Both the position numbers and the translations under genes were made by a program. The notes beneath the pieces were generated by a model that worked only from the letters and a program-made list of their open reading frames with translations, was not told where the DNA came from and did no database searches. A stretch of 64,000 bases of DNA from Aquipseudomonas alcaligenes NBRC 14159 (GTDB lineage: Bacteria > Pseudomonadota > Gammaproteobacteria > Pseudomonadales > Pseudomonadaceae): contig NZ_BATI01000003.1 of NCBI RefSeq assembly GCF_000467105.1, positions 124,001-188,000 of the forward strand, read 5' to 3'. Of this stretch, positions 24,090 to 33,860 are shown piece by piece. Numbering within the stretch: position 1 is the first letter of the stretch; each line of letters begins with the position of its first letter.

Positions 24090-25469
24090 ATGTCGGTACC
24101 CCCGCGTGCCGTTCAGCTCAACGAGGCGAACGCGTTCCTTAAGGAACATCCGGAAGTCCAGTTCGTTGACCTTCTGATTGCTGATATGAATGGGGTGGTG
24201 CGCGGTAAGCGCATCGAACGTAACAGCCTGCACAAGGTGTACGAAAAAGGCATCAACCTGCCCGCCTCGCTGTTCGCCCTCGACATCAACGGCTCTACTG
24301 TAGAAAGCACCGGCCTCGGCCTGGACATCGGCGATGCTGATCGCATCTGCTTCCCCATTCCCAATACCCTGTGCAACGAGCCCTGGCAGAAGCGCCCCAC
24401 CGCGCAGCTGCTGATGACCATGCACGAGCTGGACGGCCAACCCTTCTTCGCCGACCCGCGCGAAGTGTTGCGCCAGGTAGTGGCCAAGTTCGACGAGATG
24501 AACCTGCGCATCTGCGCAGCCTTCGAGTTGGAGTTCTACCTGATCGACCAGGAGAACGTGAACGGCCGTCCGCAGCCGCCGCGCTCGCCGCTGTCCGGCA
24601 AGCGTCCGATTTCCACCCAGGTGTATCTGATCGACGACCTCGACGAGTACGTCGACTGCCTGCAGGACATGCTGGAAGCGGCCAAGGAACAGGGCATCCC
24701 GGCCGACGCCATCGTCAAGGAAAGTGCCCCGGCGCAGTTCGAGGTGAACCTGCACCACACCGAGGACGCGATCAAGGCCTGCGACTACGCCCTGCTGCTC
24801 AAGCGCCTGATCAAGAACATCGCCTACGACCATGAGATGGACACCACCTTCATGGCCAAGCCCTACCCGGGCCAGGCGGGCAACGGCCTGCACGTGCACA
24901 TCTCGCTGCTCGACAAGACCACCGGCAAGAACATCTTCACCAGCGATGATCCCCAGGAGAACGCCGCACTGCGCCACGCGATCGGCGGTGTCCTGGAGAC
25001 CATGCCGGCGTCCATGGCCTTCCTCTGCCCCAACGTCAACTCGTACCGCCGCTTCGGCGCGCAGTTCTACGTGCCCAACGCGCCGAGCTGGGGCCTGGAC
25101 AACCGCACCGTGGCCGTGCGCGTGCCGACCGGCAGTGCCGATGCCGTGCGCATCGAACACCGCGTGGCCGGGGCCGATGCCAACCCCTACCTGATGATGG
25201 CGGCGATCCTCGCCGGCATTCACCACGGTCTGACCAACCAGATCGATCCGGGCGAGCCGATCGAAGGCAACTCCTACGAGCAGCTGGAACAAAGCCTGCC
25301 GAACAACCTGCGCGATGCTCTGCGCGAGCTGGACGACAGCGAAGTGCTGAACAAGTACATCAGCCCGGACTACATCGACATCTTCGTCGCGTGCAAGGAA
25401 GCCGAACTGCAGGAGTTCGAGACCACCATCTCCGATCTCGAATACAACTGGTACCTGCATACCGTTTGA
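24090..25469 (+). CDS. spuI: Glutamine-synthetase-family gamma-glutamylpolyamine synthetase SpuI
   Basis: A 459-residue GS-family ligase with AAFELEFYLID (Glu-x-Glu), QFEVNLHHTEDAIKACD, GNGLHVHISLLD and HRVAGADANPYLM. It is paralogous to SpuB, so two polyamine ligases, possibly with different amine specificity, flank the same regulatory region. Divergent from spuA as PA0296/PA0297. The ATG at 24090 follows AAAGGTG. A clear terminator follows. Confidence 0.93.
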   Translation: MSVPPRAVQLNEANAFLKEHPEVQFVDLLIADMNGVVRGKRIERNSLHKVYEKGINLPASLFALDINGSTVESTGLGLDIGDADRICFPIPNTLCNEPWQKRPTAQLLMTMHELDGQPFFADPREVLRQVVAKFDEMNLRICAAFELEFYLIDQENVNGRPQPPRSPLSGKRPISTQVYLIDDLDEYVDCLQDMLEAAKEQGIPADAIVKESAPAQFEVNLHHTEDAIKACDYALLLKRLIKNIAYDHEMDTTFMAKPYPGQAGNGLHVHISLLDKTTGKNIFTSDDPQENAALRHAIGGVLETMPASMAFLCPNVNSYRRFGAQFYVPNAPSWGLDNRTVAVRVPTGSADAVRIEHRVAGADANPYLMMAAILAGIHHGLTNQIDPGEPIEGNSYEQLEQSLPNNLRDALRELDDSEVLNKYISPDYIDIFVACKEAELQEFETTISDLEYNWYLHTV

Positions 25470-25480
25470 TGCAACACCCC

Positions 25481-25509
25481 AACGCCGGCCGCAGTGCCGG
25501 CGTTGTTTT
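25481..25509 (+). terminator. Terminator of spuI
   Basis: Perfect 9-bp stem AACGCCGGC / GCCGGCGTT (25481-25489, 25496-25504) followed by TGTTTTA, 11 bases after the spuI stop. Confidence 0.88.
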
Positions 25510-25592
25510 ATCTGCCGCCAGCGCTTTGCCGACCGTCACCCCGGGTGCGCGGTGCGGCAAAGCCTTGCCCGACAATCACCGAGGAGGTCGTC

Positions 25593-26648
25593 ATGTTTCG
25601 CATTCTTGCTCCGCTGCTGCTGACCCTCGCCCCGGGGCTCGCGGCTGCCGCCGACAGCATCCGGGTCTACAACTGGAACGACTACATCGCCCCGCAGGTG
25701 CTGGCGGACTTCACCAAGGCCACCGGCATCGCCGTGGAGTACCACACCTACGCCTCGGCCGAGGAGCTCGACAAGATCCTCGCCAGCGGCGAGAGCATCG
25801 ACATCGCCGTGCCCTCGCAGAACGACCTGCCGCCGCTGATCAAGGCCGGGCTGGTACAGCCGCTGGACATGAGCCGCCTGCCCAACCGCAAGCACCTGGA
25901 CAAGCAGCTGCTGAGCAAGCTGGCCGCCGTGGACCCGCAGAACCGCTATGCCGTGCCCTACCTGTGGGGCGCCGTGGGCCTGGCGATCAACACGCCGCAG
26001 GCCGAAGCGGCCTACGGCGGACCGCTGCCCTCCAGCTGGAGCCTGCTGTTCGATCCAGCGCAGAGCAGCAAGCTGGCCTCCTGCGGCGTCAGCGTGCTGG
26101 ATGCCCCGGACGAGATGTTCTACAACCTGCTCAGCTACCAGGGCCGCAGCCTCACCAACAGCTCGCCAGGGCGCCTGCGTAAGGCCGGCGAAGCCCTGAT
26201 GGGCCTGCGTCCGAACCTGCGCTATGTGGACAGCGAGCGCTACATCGACGACCTCAACCAGGGCCGGCTGTGCGTGGCCGTGGCCTGGGTCGGCGACGCC
26301 CTGGGCGCCAGCGATACCGGGCAGCCGGTGCAGTTCGTGGTACCGGAGGAAGGCTCCACGCTGTTCATCGACAACCTGGTGATCCCGTCCAGCGCGCGGC
26401 GTGCCGACCTGGCCCACCAGTTCATCGACTACCTGATGCAGCCGCAGGTGGCCGCACAGATCAGCAGCGAGACGCTCTACCCGAGCGCCAACCTCGGCGC
26501 GCAGCAGTTCCTCGAACCCAAGCTGCGCGAGCAGCTGGGGCGCAATCTGGACAGCGCCAAGAATCGCCTGTTCGCCCTGATGCCGCTGTCGGACAAGCTG
26601 AAGAGCGCACGCGACGAAACCTGGACCCGTTTCCGCGACGGCAGCTGA
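25593..26648 (+). CDS. Polyamine-type periplasmic solute-binding protein
   Basis: 351 residues: signal peptide MFRILAPLLLTLAPGLAAAA, then IRVYNWNDYIAPQVLADF, the same opening as SpuD/SpuE, but with YHTYASAEELDKIL in place of the VFDSNETLE segment, so the ligand contacts differ. No permease or ATPase genes adjoin it; it may share SpuFGH. The equivalent PAO1 gene (PA0295) is annotated as a probable polyamine-binding protein. A strong GAGGAGG precedes ATG 25593. It is followed after 164 bases by aguR, which together with aguBA suggests agmatine or putrescine as ligand (inference). Confidence 0.88.
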   Translation: MFRILAPLLLTLAPGLAAAADSIRVYNWNDYIAPQVLADFTKATGIAVEYHTYASAEELDKILASGESIDIAVPSQNDLPPLIKAGLVQPLDMSRLPNRKHLDKQLLSKLAAVDPQNRYAVPYLWGAVGLAINTPQAEAAYGGPLPSSWSLLFDPAQSSKLASCGVSVLDAPDEMFYNLLSYQGRSLTNSSPGRLRKAGEALMGLRPNLRYVDSERYIDDLNQGRLCVAVAWVGDALGASDTGQPVQFVVPEEGSTLFIDNLVIPSSARRADLAHQFIDYLMQPQVAAQISSETLYPSANLGAQQFLEPKLREQLGRNLDSAKNRLFALMPLSDKLKSARDETWTRFRDGS

Positions 26649-26812
26649 ACCTCGAGGCGCTGGAGCACCTGCGCCACGACAAGCGGCAGGTGCGCCGCCA
26701 CCAGCCGTGACCCGTCCGTACCAGGCCGGTAGACCCACCCCCTCCCGACGAACGGCTTGCCACCCCTGCCCGTCTGGCGTCCAATAGCGCCTCGCACGGA
26801 CAGGAGATGAGC

Positions 26813-27454
26813 ATGCCCCGCCCCGCCACCGCCCGCAAACCCCGCGCCAGCAGCCAGGCGCGCATCGAGCTGATCCTGGCGGCGGCGCGCGAACTGCTCA
26901 GCAGCCAGGGCTTCGCCGGCCTGACCATCTATGCGGTGGCCGAGCGCGCCGAGATTCCACCGTCCTCGGTGTACCACTTCTTCGCCAGCGTGCCGGCGCT
27001 GCTCGAAGCGCTCACCGCCGATATCCACGCCGCCTTCCGCGACTGCCTGCTGCAACCGGTGGAACATGCCGAACTGCGCAGCTGGCGCGATCTGTCGCGG
27101 GTCATCGAACAACGCATGCTGGCGATCTACGCCGGTGACAGCGCCGCACGCCAGCTGATCCTGGCCCAGCACGGGCTGTCCGAAGTGACCCAGGCCGACC
27201 GCCAGCACGACCTGGAACTGGGTCGCCTGATGCAGGCGCTGTTCGACCGGCACTTCCCGCTGCCACAGCTGCCGGCCGATATCGACGTGTTCACCCTGGC
27301 CATGGAACTGGGTGACCGGGTCTATGCCCGCTCGGTGCAGCTGCACGGCGAAATCACCCCGCGCCTGGCCGAGGAAGGCATGCGCGTGTTCGATGCCTAC
27401 CTCGGCCTGTACCTGCCCGCCGCCCTGCCCAGGCGCGAACAGCCGCTGAGCTGA
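26813..27454 (+). CDS. aguR: TetR family regulator AguR
   Basis: 213 residues. An N-terminal TetR helix-turn-helix (about 15-60: LLSSQGFAGLTIYAVAERAEIPPSSVYHFFAS) is followed by a divergent ligand domain. Two ATGs compete (26807 and 26813); 26813 is chosen since AGGAG ends 6 bases before it and only directly abuts the first. It lies immediately upstream of aguB in the same direction, as in P. aeruginosa where AguR represses aguBA and responds to agmatine and N-carbamoylputrescine. Confidence 0.9.
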   Translation: MPRPATARKPRASSQARIELILAAARELLSSQGFAGLTIYAVAERAEIPPSSVYHFFASVPALLEALTADIHAAFRDCLLQPVEHAELRSWRDLSRVIEQRMLAIYAGDSAARQLILAQHGLSEVTQADRQHDLELGRLMQALFDRHFPLPQLPADIDVFTLAMELGDRVYARSVQLHGEITPRLAEEGMRVFDAYLGLYLPAALPRREQPLS

Positions 27455-27545
27455 CCGATTTCTATCGGCGCCCATCGCCTCGGCAGGACCTCCTCGCCGA
27501 GGCCCTGCCACGCCAGGACGCCTCAGCAACAAAGCCCATAAAATA

Positions 27546-27619
27546 GATAATTATCAAGCATCGCGTACGCGAGAAGCCTAATCCGATAAAAATCAGCTTT
27601 TAAAGCCGATATTTATCGG
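27546..27619 (+). promoter_or_regulatory. Operator region of aguBA
   Basis: The 241-base gap before aguB holds an AT-rich block with GATAATTATC (27546-27555), a half-site TCCGATAAAAATC (27582-27594) and a palindrome CCGATA-TT-TATCGG (27606-27619). The repeated CCGATA/TATCGG core spaced about two turns apart suggests a pair of AguR sites overlapping the promoter. Confidence 0.5.
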
Positions 27620-27695
27620 ATATAAATCGAGCATTCGCCGCTCCAGCGGCACCGCCAAGGGTCCGATGACCTGCCCTGCTCCTGCGAGGTGTTCC

Positions 27696-28574
<879 letters not shown>

Positions 28575-28579
28575 TGGCT

Positions 28580-28668
28580 CCCCTCTCCCACATGTGGGAG
28601 AGGGGCTGGGGGAGAGGGCAAGGCAACCACCCTCTCCCTAACCCTCTCCCGTAAACGGGAGAGGGGAC
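28580..28668. repeat. CCCTCTCCC palindromic repeat, copy A (aguB-aguA gap)
   Basis: Two hairpins, CCCCTCTCCC-N6-GGGAGAGGGG (28580-28605) and CCCTCTCCC-N6-GGGAGAGGG (28642-28665), joined by a GGGGGAGAGGG ... CCCTCTCCC spacer, so the whole unit is itself an imperfect inverted repeat. One of five related copies in the window. Confidence 0.85.
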
Positions 28669-28742
28669 GCCATACCGAACACCGAATGGCCATCCGAGCC
28701 TGCGTAGCACCTGACAACCCTTGTAAAGGACAGGAACACGAC

Positions 28743-29849
28743 ATGACCACCCTCAACAGCACCCCGCGCGCCGACGGCTTCCGCATGCCCGCCGAATGGG
28801 AACCGCACAGCCAGACCTGGATGGTCTGGCCCGAGCGCCCGGACAACTGGCGCCTGGGCGGCAAGCCGGCGCAGGCGGCGTTCACCGCCGTGGCCAAGGC
28901 GATAGCCGAGTTCGAGCCGGTGACGATCTGCGTCTCCGCCGGGCAGTACGAAAACGCCCGCGCGCGCCTCGACGGCAGCAACATCCGCCTGGTGGAAATC
29001 AGCACCGACGACGCCTGGGTGCGTGACACCGGTCCGACCTTCGTCACCAACGCCAGCGGCGAGGTGCGCGGCGTGGACTGGACCTTCAATGCCTGGGGCG
29101 GCTTCGATGGCGGTCTGTACTGGCCGTGGCACCGCGACGACCAGGTAGCCAGCAAGATCCTCGAGATCGAGCGCTGCGACCGCTACCGCACCGAGGGCTT
29201 CGTGCTGGAAGGCGGCTCCATCCATGTCGATGGCGAAGGCACCCTGATCACCACCGAGGAATGCCTGCTCAACAAAAACCGCAATCCGCACCTAAGCCGC
29301 GAGCAGATCGAGGCGATGCTGCGCGAACACCTAGCCATCGATACCGTGATCTGGCTGCCGGACGGCCTGTTCAACGACGAGACCGACGGCCACGTCGACA
29401 ACTTCTGCTGCTACGTGCGCCCGGGCGAGGTGCTGCTGGCCTGGACCGACGACGTCAATGACCCCAACTACCCACGCTGCCAGGCGGCCATGCGCGTGTT
29501 GGAGAGCGCCCGCGACGCCAAGGGCCGCCAGTTGGTGGTGCACAAGATGCCGATCCCCGGCCCGATCCATGCCAGCGAGGAAGAATGCGCCGGCGTCGAT
29601 GCCGCCGAAGGCACGCAGGAACGCGACCCGTCGATCCGTCTGGCCGGCTCCTACGTCAACTTCCTGATCGTCAACGGCGGCATCGTCGCGCCGAGCTTCG
29701 ACGACGCCAAGGACGAAGAAGCCCGCGTCATCCTCCAGCGCGTATTCCCCGAGCACCGCGTGGTGATGGTGCCTGGCCGCGAGATCCTCCTCGGCGGCGG
29801 CAATATCCACTGCATCACCCAGCAGCAGCCGGCACCGCAGCACGGCTGA
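28743..29849 (+). CDS. aguA: Agmatine deiminase
   Basis: A 368-residue enzyme of the guanidino-group modifying (peptidylarginine-deiminase-like) fold converting agmatine to N-carbamoylputrescine and ammonia. The nucleophile is Cys357 in [10 protein letters not shown], the position known for P. aeruginosa AguA. Other conserved elements are [13 protein letters not shown] and [14 protein letters not shown] 28743 lies behind AAAGGA. A terminator follows. Confidence 0.96.
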   Translation: MTTLNSTPRADGFRMPAEWEPHSQTWMVWPERPDNWRLGGKPAQAAFTAVAKAIAEFEPVTICVSAGQYENARARLDGSNIRLVEISTDDAWVRDTGPTFVTNASGEVRGVDWTFNAWGGFDGGLYWPWHRDDQVASKILEIERCDRYRTEGFVLEGGSIHVDGEGTLITTEECLLNKNRNPHLSREQIEAMLREHLAIDTVIWLPDGLFNDETDGHVDNFCCYVRPGEVLLAWTDDVNDPNYPRCQAAMRVLESARDAKGRQLVVHKMPIPGPIHASEEECAGVDAAEGTQERDPSIRLAGSYVNFLIVNGGIVAPSFDDAKDEEARVILQRVFPEHRVVMVPGREILLGGGNIHCITQQQPAPQHG

Positions 29850-29860
29850 TGGTCGTCCAT

Positions 29861-29889
29861 AAAAAAGCCCGCCAGGTGGCGGGCTTTTT
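29861..29889. terminator. Terminator between aguA and desA
   Basis: Stem GCCCGCC / GGCGGGC (29867-29873, 29878-29884) with loop AGGT, preceded by A6 and followed by T5, so it can serve both the convergent aguA and desA transcripts. Confidence 0.88.
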
Positions 29890-29903
29890 CACAGCACGGC
29901 GAC

Positions 29904-31088
29904 TCAGGCCGTGGCCGGGCGCAGCGAGTAGGTCTTGAGCTGCTCGGCGAAGTCACGCAGCGACTGGATGCCACTGGCCTCGGCCTCGTGCACCCACTGC
30001 TTGATCGCTTCGAGCATGTCGTGGCCGTTGCTGCTGGTCTTGACCCAGATCTGCTGCAGGGCGATGCGCTTCTCGTAGATCACCTTGAGCGCCTGGCTCT
30101 GCTCCAGCATGGCGGCGATGCGCGCCTGGTGGCGCTCGTCGAGCAGGCTGGTCTCGCGCGACAGCAGGCGCTTGGCGCGGTGGAACAGGTGGCGGGCCGA
30201 AGCATCGGCCTTGGCCAGCTCCTGCTGCACCAGCGGCTTGATCACCAGCTTGCGGTACTGCGCCATGATCTGGAAACGGTTGTTGAGAATGGCCATGGCG
30301 GTGTCCATGTCCAGGCTGCGCTTGCCCTCGACGCGGTGGGCAATCGGTGCCACGCGCTGCACCTTGGCCATGCCGAGGAAGCTGAACAACTGAATCCAGG
30401 CCCAGCCCAGGTCGAACTCCCACTTCTTCACCGACAGCTTGGCGCTGTTCGGGTAGGTGTGGTGGTTGTTGTGCAGCTCCTCGCCGCCGATCAGGATGCC
30501 CCAGGGCACCAGGTTGGTGGCGGCGTCGCGGCACTCGAAGTTGCGGTAGCCGATGGCATGGCCGAGACCGTTGATCACGCCCGCCGCCCACACCGGGATC
30601 CACATCATCTGGATCGCCCACACGGTCATGCCGAGCACGCCGAACAGGGCCAGGTCGATGATCGCCATCAGGGTCACGCCGCCGATCGGGAAACGGCTGT
30701 AGAGGTTGCGCTCGATCCAGTCATCCGGGCAGTTCTTGCCGTAGATGCGCAGGGTTTCTTCGTTGCGCGCCTCTTCCTGGTACAGCTCGGCGCCCTTGCG
30801 CAGCACGGTACTCAGGCCCTTGATCACCGGGCTGTGCGGGTCATCGACGGTTTCGCACTTGGCGTGGTGCTTGCGGTGGATGGCGGTCCACTCGCGGGTG
30901 TTCTGGCCGGTGGTCAGCCACAGCCAGAAGCGGAAGAAGTGTTTGAGTGCCGGATGCAGCTCCAGCGCGCGGTGCGCGGAGTAGCGGTGCAGGTAGACGG
31001 TGACGCTGACGATGGTGATATGGGTCATCACCAGGGTGACTGCCACCAGTTGCCAGGGCGACAGATCGAGAAAACCGTTGTACCACAT
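29904..31088 (-). CDS. desA: Membrane fatty-acid (delta-9) desaturase DesA
   Basis: A 394-residue integral membrane di-iron desaturase. The three histidine boxes are HRYSAHR, HRKHHA and HNNHHTYP. Membrane spans lie at about residues 10-30, 45-60, 130-150 and 155-175, with a long charged cytosolic C-terminus (from about 260). It resembles the P. aeruginosa phospholipid desaturase DesA (PA0286), which introduces a delta-9 double bond into acyl chains already in phospholipids. Divergent from the GGDEF-EAL gene, as PA0286/PA0285. Confidence 0.93.
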   Translation of the reverse strand: MWYNGFLDLSPWQLVAVTLVMTHITIVSVTVYLHRYSAHRALELHPALKHFFRFWLWLTTGQNTREWTAIHRKHHAKCETVDDPHSPVIKGLSTVLRKGAELYQEEARNEETLRIYGKNCPDDWIERNLYSRFPIGGVTLMAIIDLALFGVLGMTVWAIQMMWIPVWAAGVINGLGHAIGYRNFECRDAATNLVPWGILIGGEELHNNHHTYPNSAKLSVKKWEFDLGWAWIQLFSFLGMAKVQRVAPIAHRVEGKRSLDMDTAMAILNNRFQIMAQYRKLVIKPLVQQELAKADASARHLFHRAKRLLSRETSLLDERHQARIAAMLEQSQALKVIYEKRIALQQIWVKTSSNGHDMLEAIKQWVHEAEASGIQSLRDFAEQLKTYSLRPATA

Positions 31089-31208
31089 GTAGGGTGTAGC
31101 CTCGCGGGGAAGAGAACGACTGTAAACTCAGTCTCTCGGCATTATGCTCAAGCTGCGGGAGAAAGCCAGTGCGCCGTTAGACGAGAATGCACTGGATGCC
31201 GTCTTATC

Positions 31209-31214
31209 TATAAT
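31209..31214 (+). promoter_or_regulatory. -10 box TATAAT of the GGDEF-EAL gene
   Basis: A perfect TATAAT lies 26 bases before ATG 31241 and only 8 before an in-frame GTG at 31223. No good -35 is seen. Transcription would begin near 31221, which supports ATG 31241 as the real start. Confidence 0.5.
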
Positions 31215-31240
31215 GTGCGGCAGTGCACACTCCCGATGCC

Positions 31241-33529
31241 ATGGCTGACCCCTCTCTGATGATCTTTCGGCGCAACCCACTGCAGCTGACTCTGCTCTAT
31301 TTGTCCATCGCATCCCTGTGGATTCTCTTCAGCGACGCGCTGTTGCTCGCCCTGGGCCTGGACCGTGACGCGCTGGCTCACTATCAGTCGCTCAAGGGCT
31401 TCCTCTTCGTCCTGGTCAGCGGCCTGGCCCTGTACTGCGCGCTGGCCCAGCACTGGCGCGAGCAGCACCTGGCGCGCGCAGCGCTGAAGGGCAGCGAGGA
31501 GCGCCTGGCCCTGGCCCTCGACTCGGCCCAGGAGGGCATGTGGGACTGGGACATGAAGAGCAACCGGGTGTTCTACTCGCGCCGTTACTGCGAGATGCTC
31601 GGCTACAGCCCAGAAGACTTCGGCACCGACCGCGAAGCCTGGCTATCGCGCCTGCACCCGGAAGACCGCCACCTCGCCGAAGAGCGCCTGCGCGCCCTGG
31701 TGGATGATCGCCCGCCCTACTACGAGGGCATCTTCCGCCTGCGCCATCGCAACGGCGACTACCGCTGGCTGTACGCCCGCGGCCAGTTGCTGCTGGACGA
31801 GGACGGCGAGCCGAGCCGCTTCATCGGCACCTCCAGCGACATCACCCAGCGCCGTGCCGACGAGGAGAGCCTGCGCCAGGCCGCCGTGGTGTTCGACAGC
31901 ACCCTGGAAGGCGTGCTGGTCACCGACCGCGAGCTGAAGATCGTCCACGTAAACCCGGCCTTCAGCCGCATCACCGGCTATTCCAGCGACGAAGTGCTGG
32001 GCAAGGCGCCGAACATGTTCAAGTCCGGCCACCATGACCCGGACTTCTACCGCAGCCTGTGGCACGCCCTGGAGCAGCGCGGCTCCTGGAGCGGGGAAAT
32101 CTGGAACCGGCGCAAGGGCGGCGACGTGTTCCCCATCTGGCAGTGCATCCGCAGCATCCATGACGAGAACGGCAACCTCAGCCATTACGTCGCGGTGTTT
32201 TCCGACATCAGCGCGATCAAGCACTCGCAGCAGGAGCTGGACTACCTGGCCCACCACGACCCGCTGACCAGCCTGCCCAACCGCCTGCTGTTCGGCGAAC
32301 GCATCGACCAGGCGCTGCAGCGCGCGCGCCAGGACGGCCGGCGCGGCGCCCTGCTGCTGGTCGACCTGGACCACTTCAAGATCGTCAACGAGAGCCTCGG
32401 CCACAACACCGGCGACCAGTTGCTCAAGCTGATCGGCGAGCGCCTGCACAACGCTCTCGGCCAGGGCGTGACCCTGGCCCGCCTGGGCGGCGACGAATTC
32501 GGCCTGCTCAGCGGCGACTGTGCCCAGGCCGAACACGCTTCGCTGCTGGCGCAGCGCCTGCTCGACTGCCTCGAGCAGCCGTTCAGCATCGGAGACGAGA
32601 CCCTGTTCGTCGGCGCCAGCATCGGCATCAGCCTGTTCCCCGACGACGGCGACAGCGTCGAGAAGCTGCTGCGCAATGCCGACTCGGCGCTGTTCCGCGC
32701 CAAGAGCAGCGGGCGCCAGACCTTCAGCTTCTACAGCCAGGAGATGACCGCCCAGGCACGTCAGCGCATCAAGCTGGAGGCCGAGCTGCGCGTGGCCCTG
32801 GAGCAGGAGCAGCTGCGCGTGCACTACCAGCCGATCCACCGCCTGGACGACGGCGCGATGCTCGGCGTCGAGGCGCTGGTGCGCTGGCAGCATCCGGAGC
32901 GCGGCCTGGTAGCGCCGGGCGAGTTCATCCCGGTGGCCGAAGACAGCGGCCTGATTGGCGCCATCGACGCCTGGGTGCTGGAACAGGCCTGCGCGCAGAT
33001 GGTGCGCTGGCTGGCCGAAGGCCGTGCCCTGGAGTTCGTCGCGGTGAACGTCTCCAGCCGTCTGTTCGGACGCGGCGAGCTGGATCGCCGGGTCGAGCGC
33101 GTGCTGCGCCAGACCGGGCTGGCCGCCACTCACCTGGAGCTGGAAGTGACCGAAAGCGCGGTGATGGACAACCCCGAGCGCGCCCAGGAGCTGCTCGGCC
33201 ATCTGCAAGGCCTGGGCGTGCGCCTGGCCATCGACGACTTCGGCACCGGCTATTCCTCGCTGGCCCGCCTCAAGCGCCTGCCGGTGCACAAGCTCAAGCT
33301 CGACCAGAGCTTCGTGCGCGGCCTGCCGCAGGACAGCGAGGATGCCGCGATTGCCCGCGCCGTGGTCAGCCTTGGCCAGAGCCTGGGCCTGCGCGTGCTG
33401 GCCGAAGGCATCGAGACCGCCGAGCAGGCGGCCTACCTGCGCGAGGCCGGCTGCAACCTCGGCCAGGGCTACTGGTTCGGCAGGCCACAACCGGCCGAGC
33501 AGCTGCTGGCGGTATCGGCGCCCGCCTGA
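31241..33529 (+). CDS. PAS-GGDEF-EAL cyclic-di-GMP protein
   Basis: A 762-residue membrane protein. Two membrane helices (about residues 8-35 and 50-70) are followed by two PAS domains (about 90-210 and 215-335), a GGDEF domain (about 345-500) and an EAL domain (515-755). The cyclase site RLGGDEFGLL and the phosphodiesterase site LGVEALVRW (with DDFGTGYSSL) are both intact, so either activity is possible. Orthologue of PA0285 by position beside desA. The second PAS has the NPAF.RITGY motif. Confidence 0.92.
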   Translation: MADPSLMIFRRNPLQLTLLYLSIASLWILFSDALLLALGLDRDALAHYQSLKGFLFVLVSGLALYCALAQHWREQHLARAALKGSEERLALALDSAQEGMWDWDMKSNRVFYSRRYCEMLGYSPEDFGTDREAWLSRLHPEDRHLAEERLRALVDDRPPYYEGIFRLRHRNGDYRWLYARGQLLLDEDGEPSRFIGTSSDITQRRADEESLRQAAVVFDSTLEGVLVTDRELKIVHVNPAFSRITGYSSDEVLGKAPNMFKSGHHDPDFYRSLWHALEQRGSWSGEIWNRRKGGDVFPIWQCIRSIHDENGNLSHYVAVFSDISAIKHSQQELDYLAHHDPLTSLPNRLLFGERIDQALQRARQDGRRGALLLVDLDHFKIVNESLGHNTGDQLLKLIGERLHNALGQGVTLARLGGDEFGLLSGDCAQAEHASLLAQRLLDCLEQPFSIGDETLFVGASIGISLFPDDGDSVEKLLRNADSALFRAKSSGRQTFSFYSQEMTAQARQRIKLEAELRVALEQEQLRVHYQPIHRLDDGAMLGVEALVRWQHPERGLVAPGEFIPVAEDSGLIGAIDAWVLEQACAQMVRWLAEGRALEFVAVNVSSRLFGRGELDRRVERVLRQTGLAATHLELEVTESAVMDNPERAQELLGHLQGLGVRLAIDDFGTGYSSLARLKRLPVHKLKLDQSFVRGLPQDSEDAAIARAVVSLGQSLGLRVLAEGIETAEQAAYLREAGCNLGQGYWFGRPQPAEQLLAVSAPA

Positions 33530-33541
33530 GGGGCGCCGGCC

Positions 33542-33757
33542 TCAGAGCTTGGCGATCGACACCTCGGTGGATTTGACGAAAGCGATCACCTCGCTGCCCA
33601 CCCGCAGCTCCAGCTCGCGCACGGAGCGGGTGGTGATCACCGAGGTGACGATGCCGGCGGCGGTCTGCACGTCGATCTCCGACAGCACGTCGCCGATCAC
33701 GATCTCCTTGATGGTGCCCTTGAACTGGTTGCGTACGTTGATGGCTTTGATGGTCAT
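33542..33757 (-). CDS. ssuF: Molbindin-type TOBE protein SsuF
   Basis: A 71-residue single Mop/TOBE domain (MTIKAINVRNQFKGTIKEIVIGDV ... VTSVITTRSVRELELRVGSEVIAFVKSTEVSI), the fold that binds molybdate or other oxyanions. In P. putida the last gene of ssuEADCBF is such a protein, required for growth on sulfonates; its exact job is not settled. Separated from ssuB by 103 bases containing an 18-bp palindrome. The leader AAGGAGCAACACC-ATG is the same as that of lsfA at the other end of the cluster. Confidence 0.92.
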   Translation of the reverse strand: MTIKAINVRNQFKGTIKEIVIGDVLSEIDVQTAAGIVTSVITTRSVRELELRVGSEVIAFVKSTEVSIAKL

Positions 33758-33784
33758 GGTGTTGCTCCTTCATCTCTCAAGTAG

Positions 33785-33834
33785 CCCGGATGCAATCCGG
33801 GAATAGTGGGTACCGCTCCCGGATTGCATCCGGG
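33785..33834. repeat. Palindromic intergenic repeat between ssuB and ssuF
   Basis: Perfect 18-bp arms CCCGGATGCAATCCGGGA (33785-33802) and its reverse complement (33817-33834) around a 14-base loop. The 'GTAGCCCGGATGCAATCCGGG' type is a common dispersed palindrome in pseudomonads. It would form a very stable hairpin in the ssu mRNA ahead of ssuF. Confidence 0.85.
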
Positions 33835-33860
33835 TTATGGACTTGCTGCTCTTTTGCTGC

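Noticed and set aside
28580-28668. CRISPR array
   Set aside because: The repeats are inverted hairpins, only two per site, with unequal spacing and no cas genes.
31223-31240. GTG start for the GGDEF-EAL protein
   Set aside because: The TATAAT at 31209-31214 would place transcription start at or after this codon; ATG 31241 fits better.
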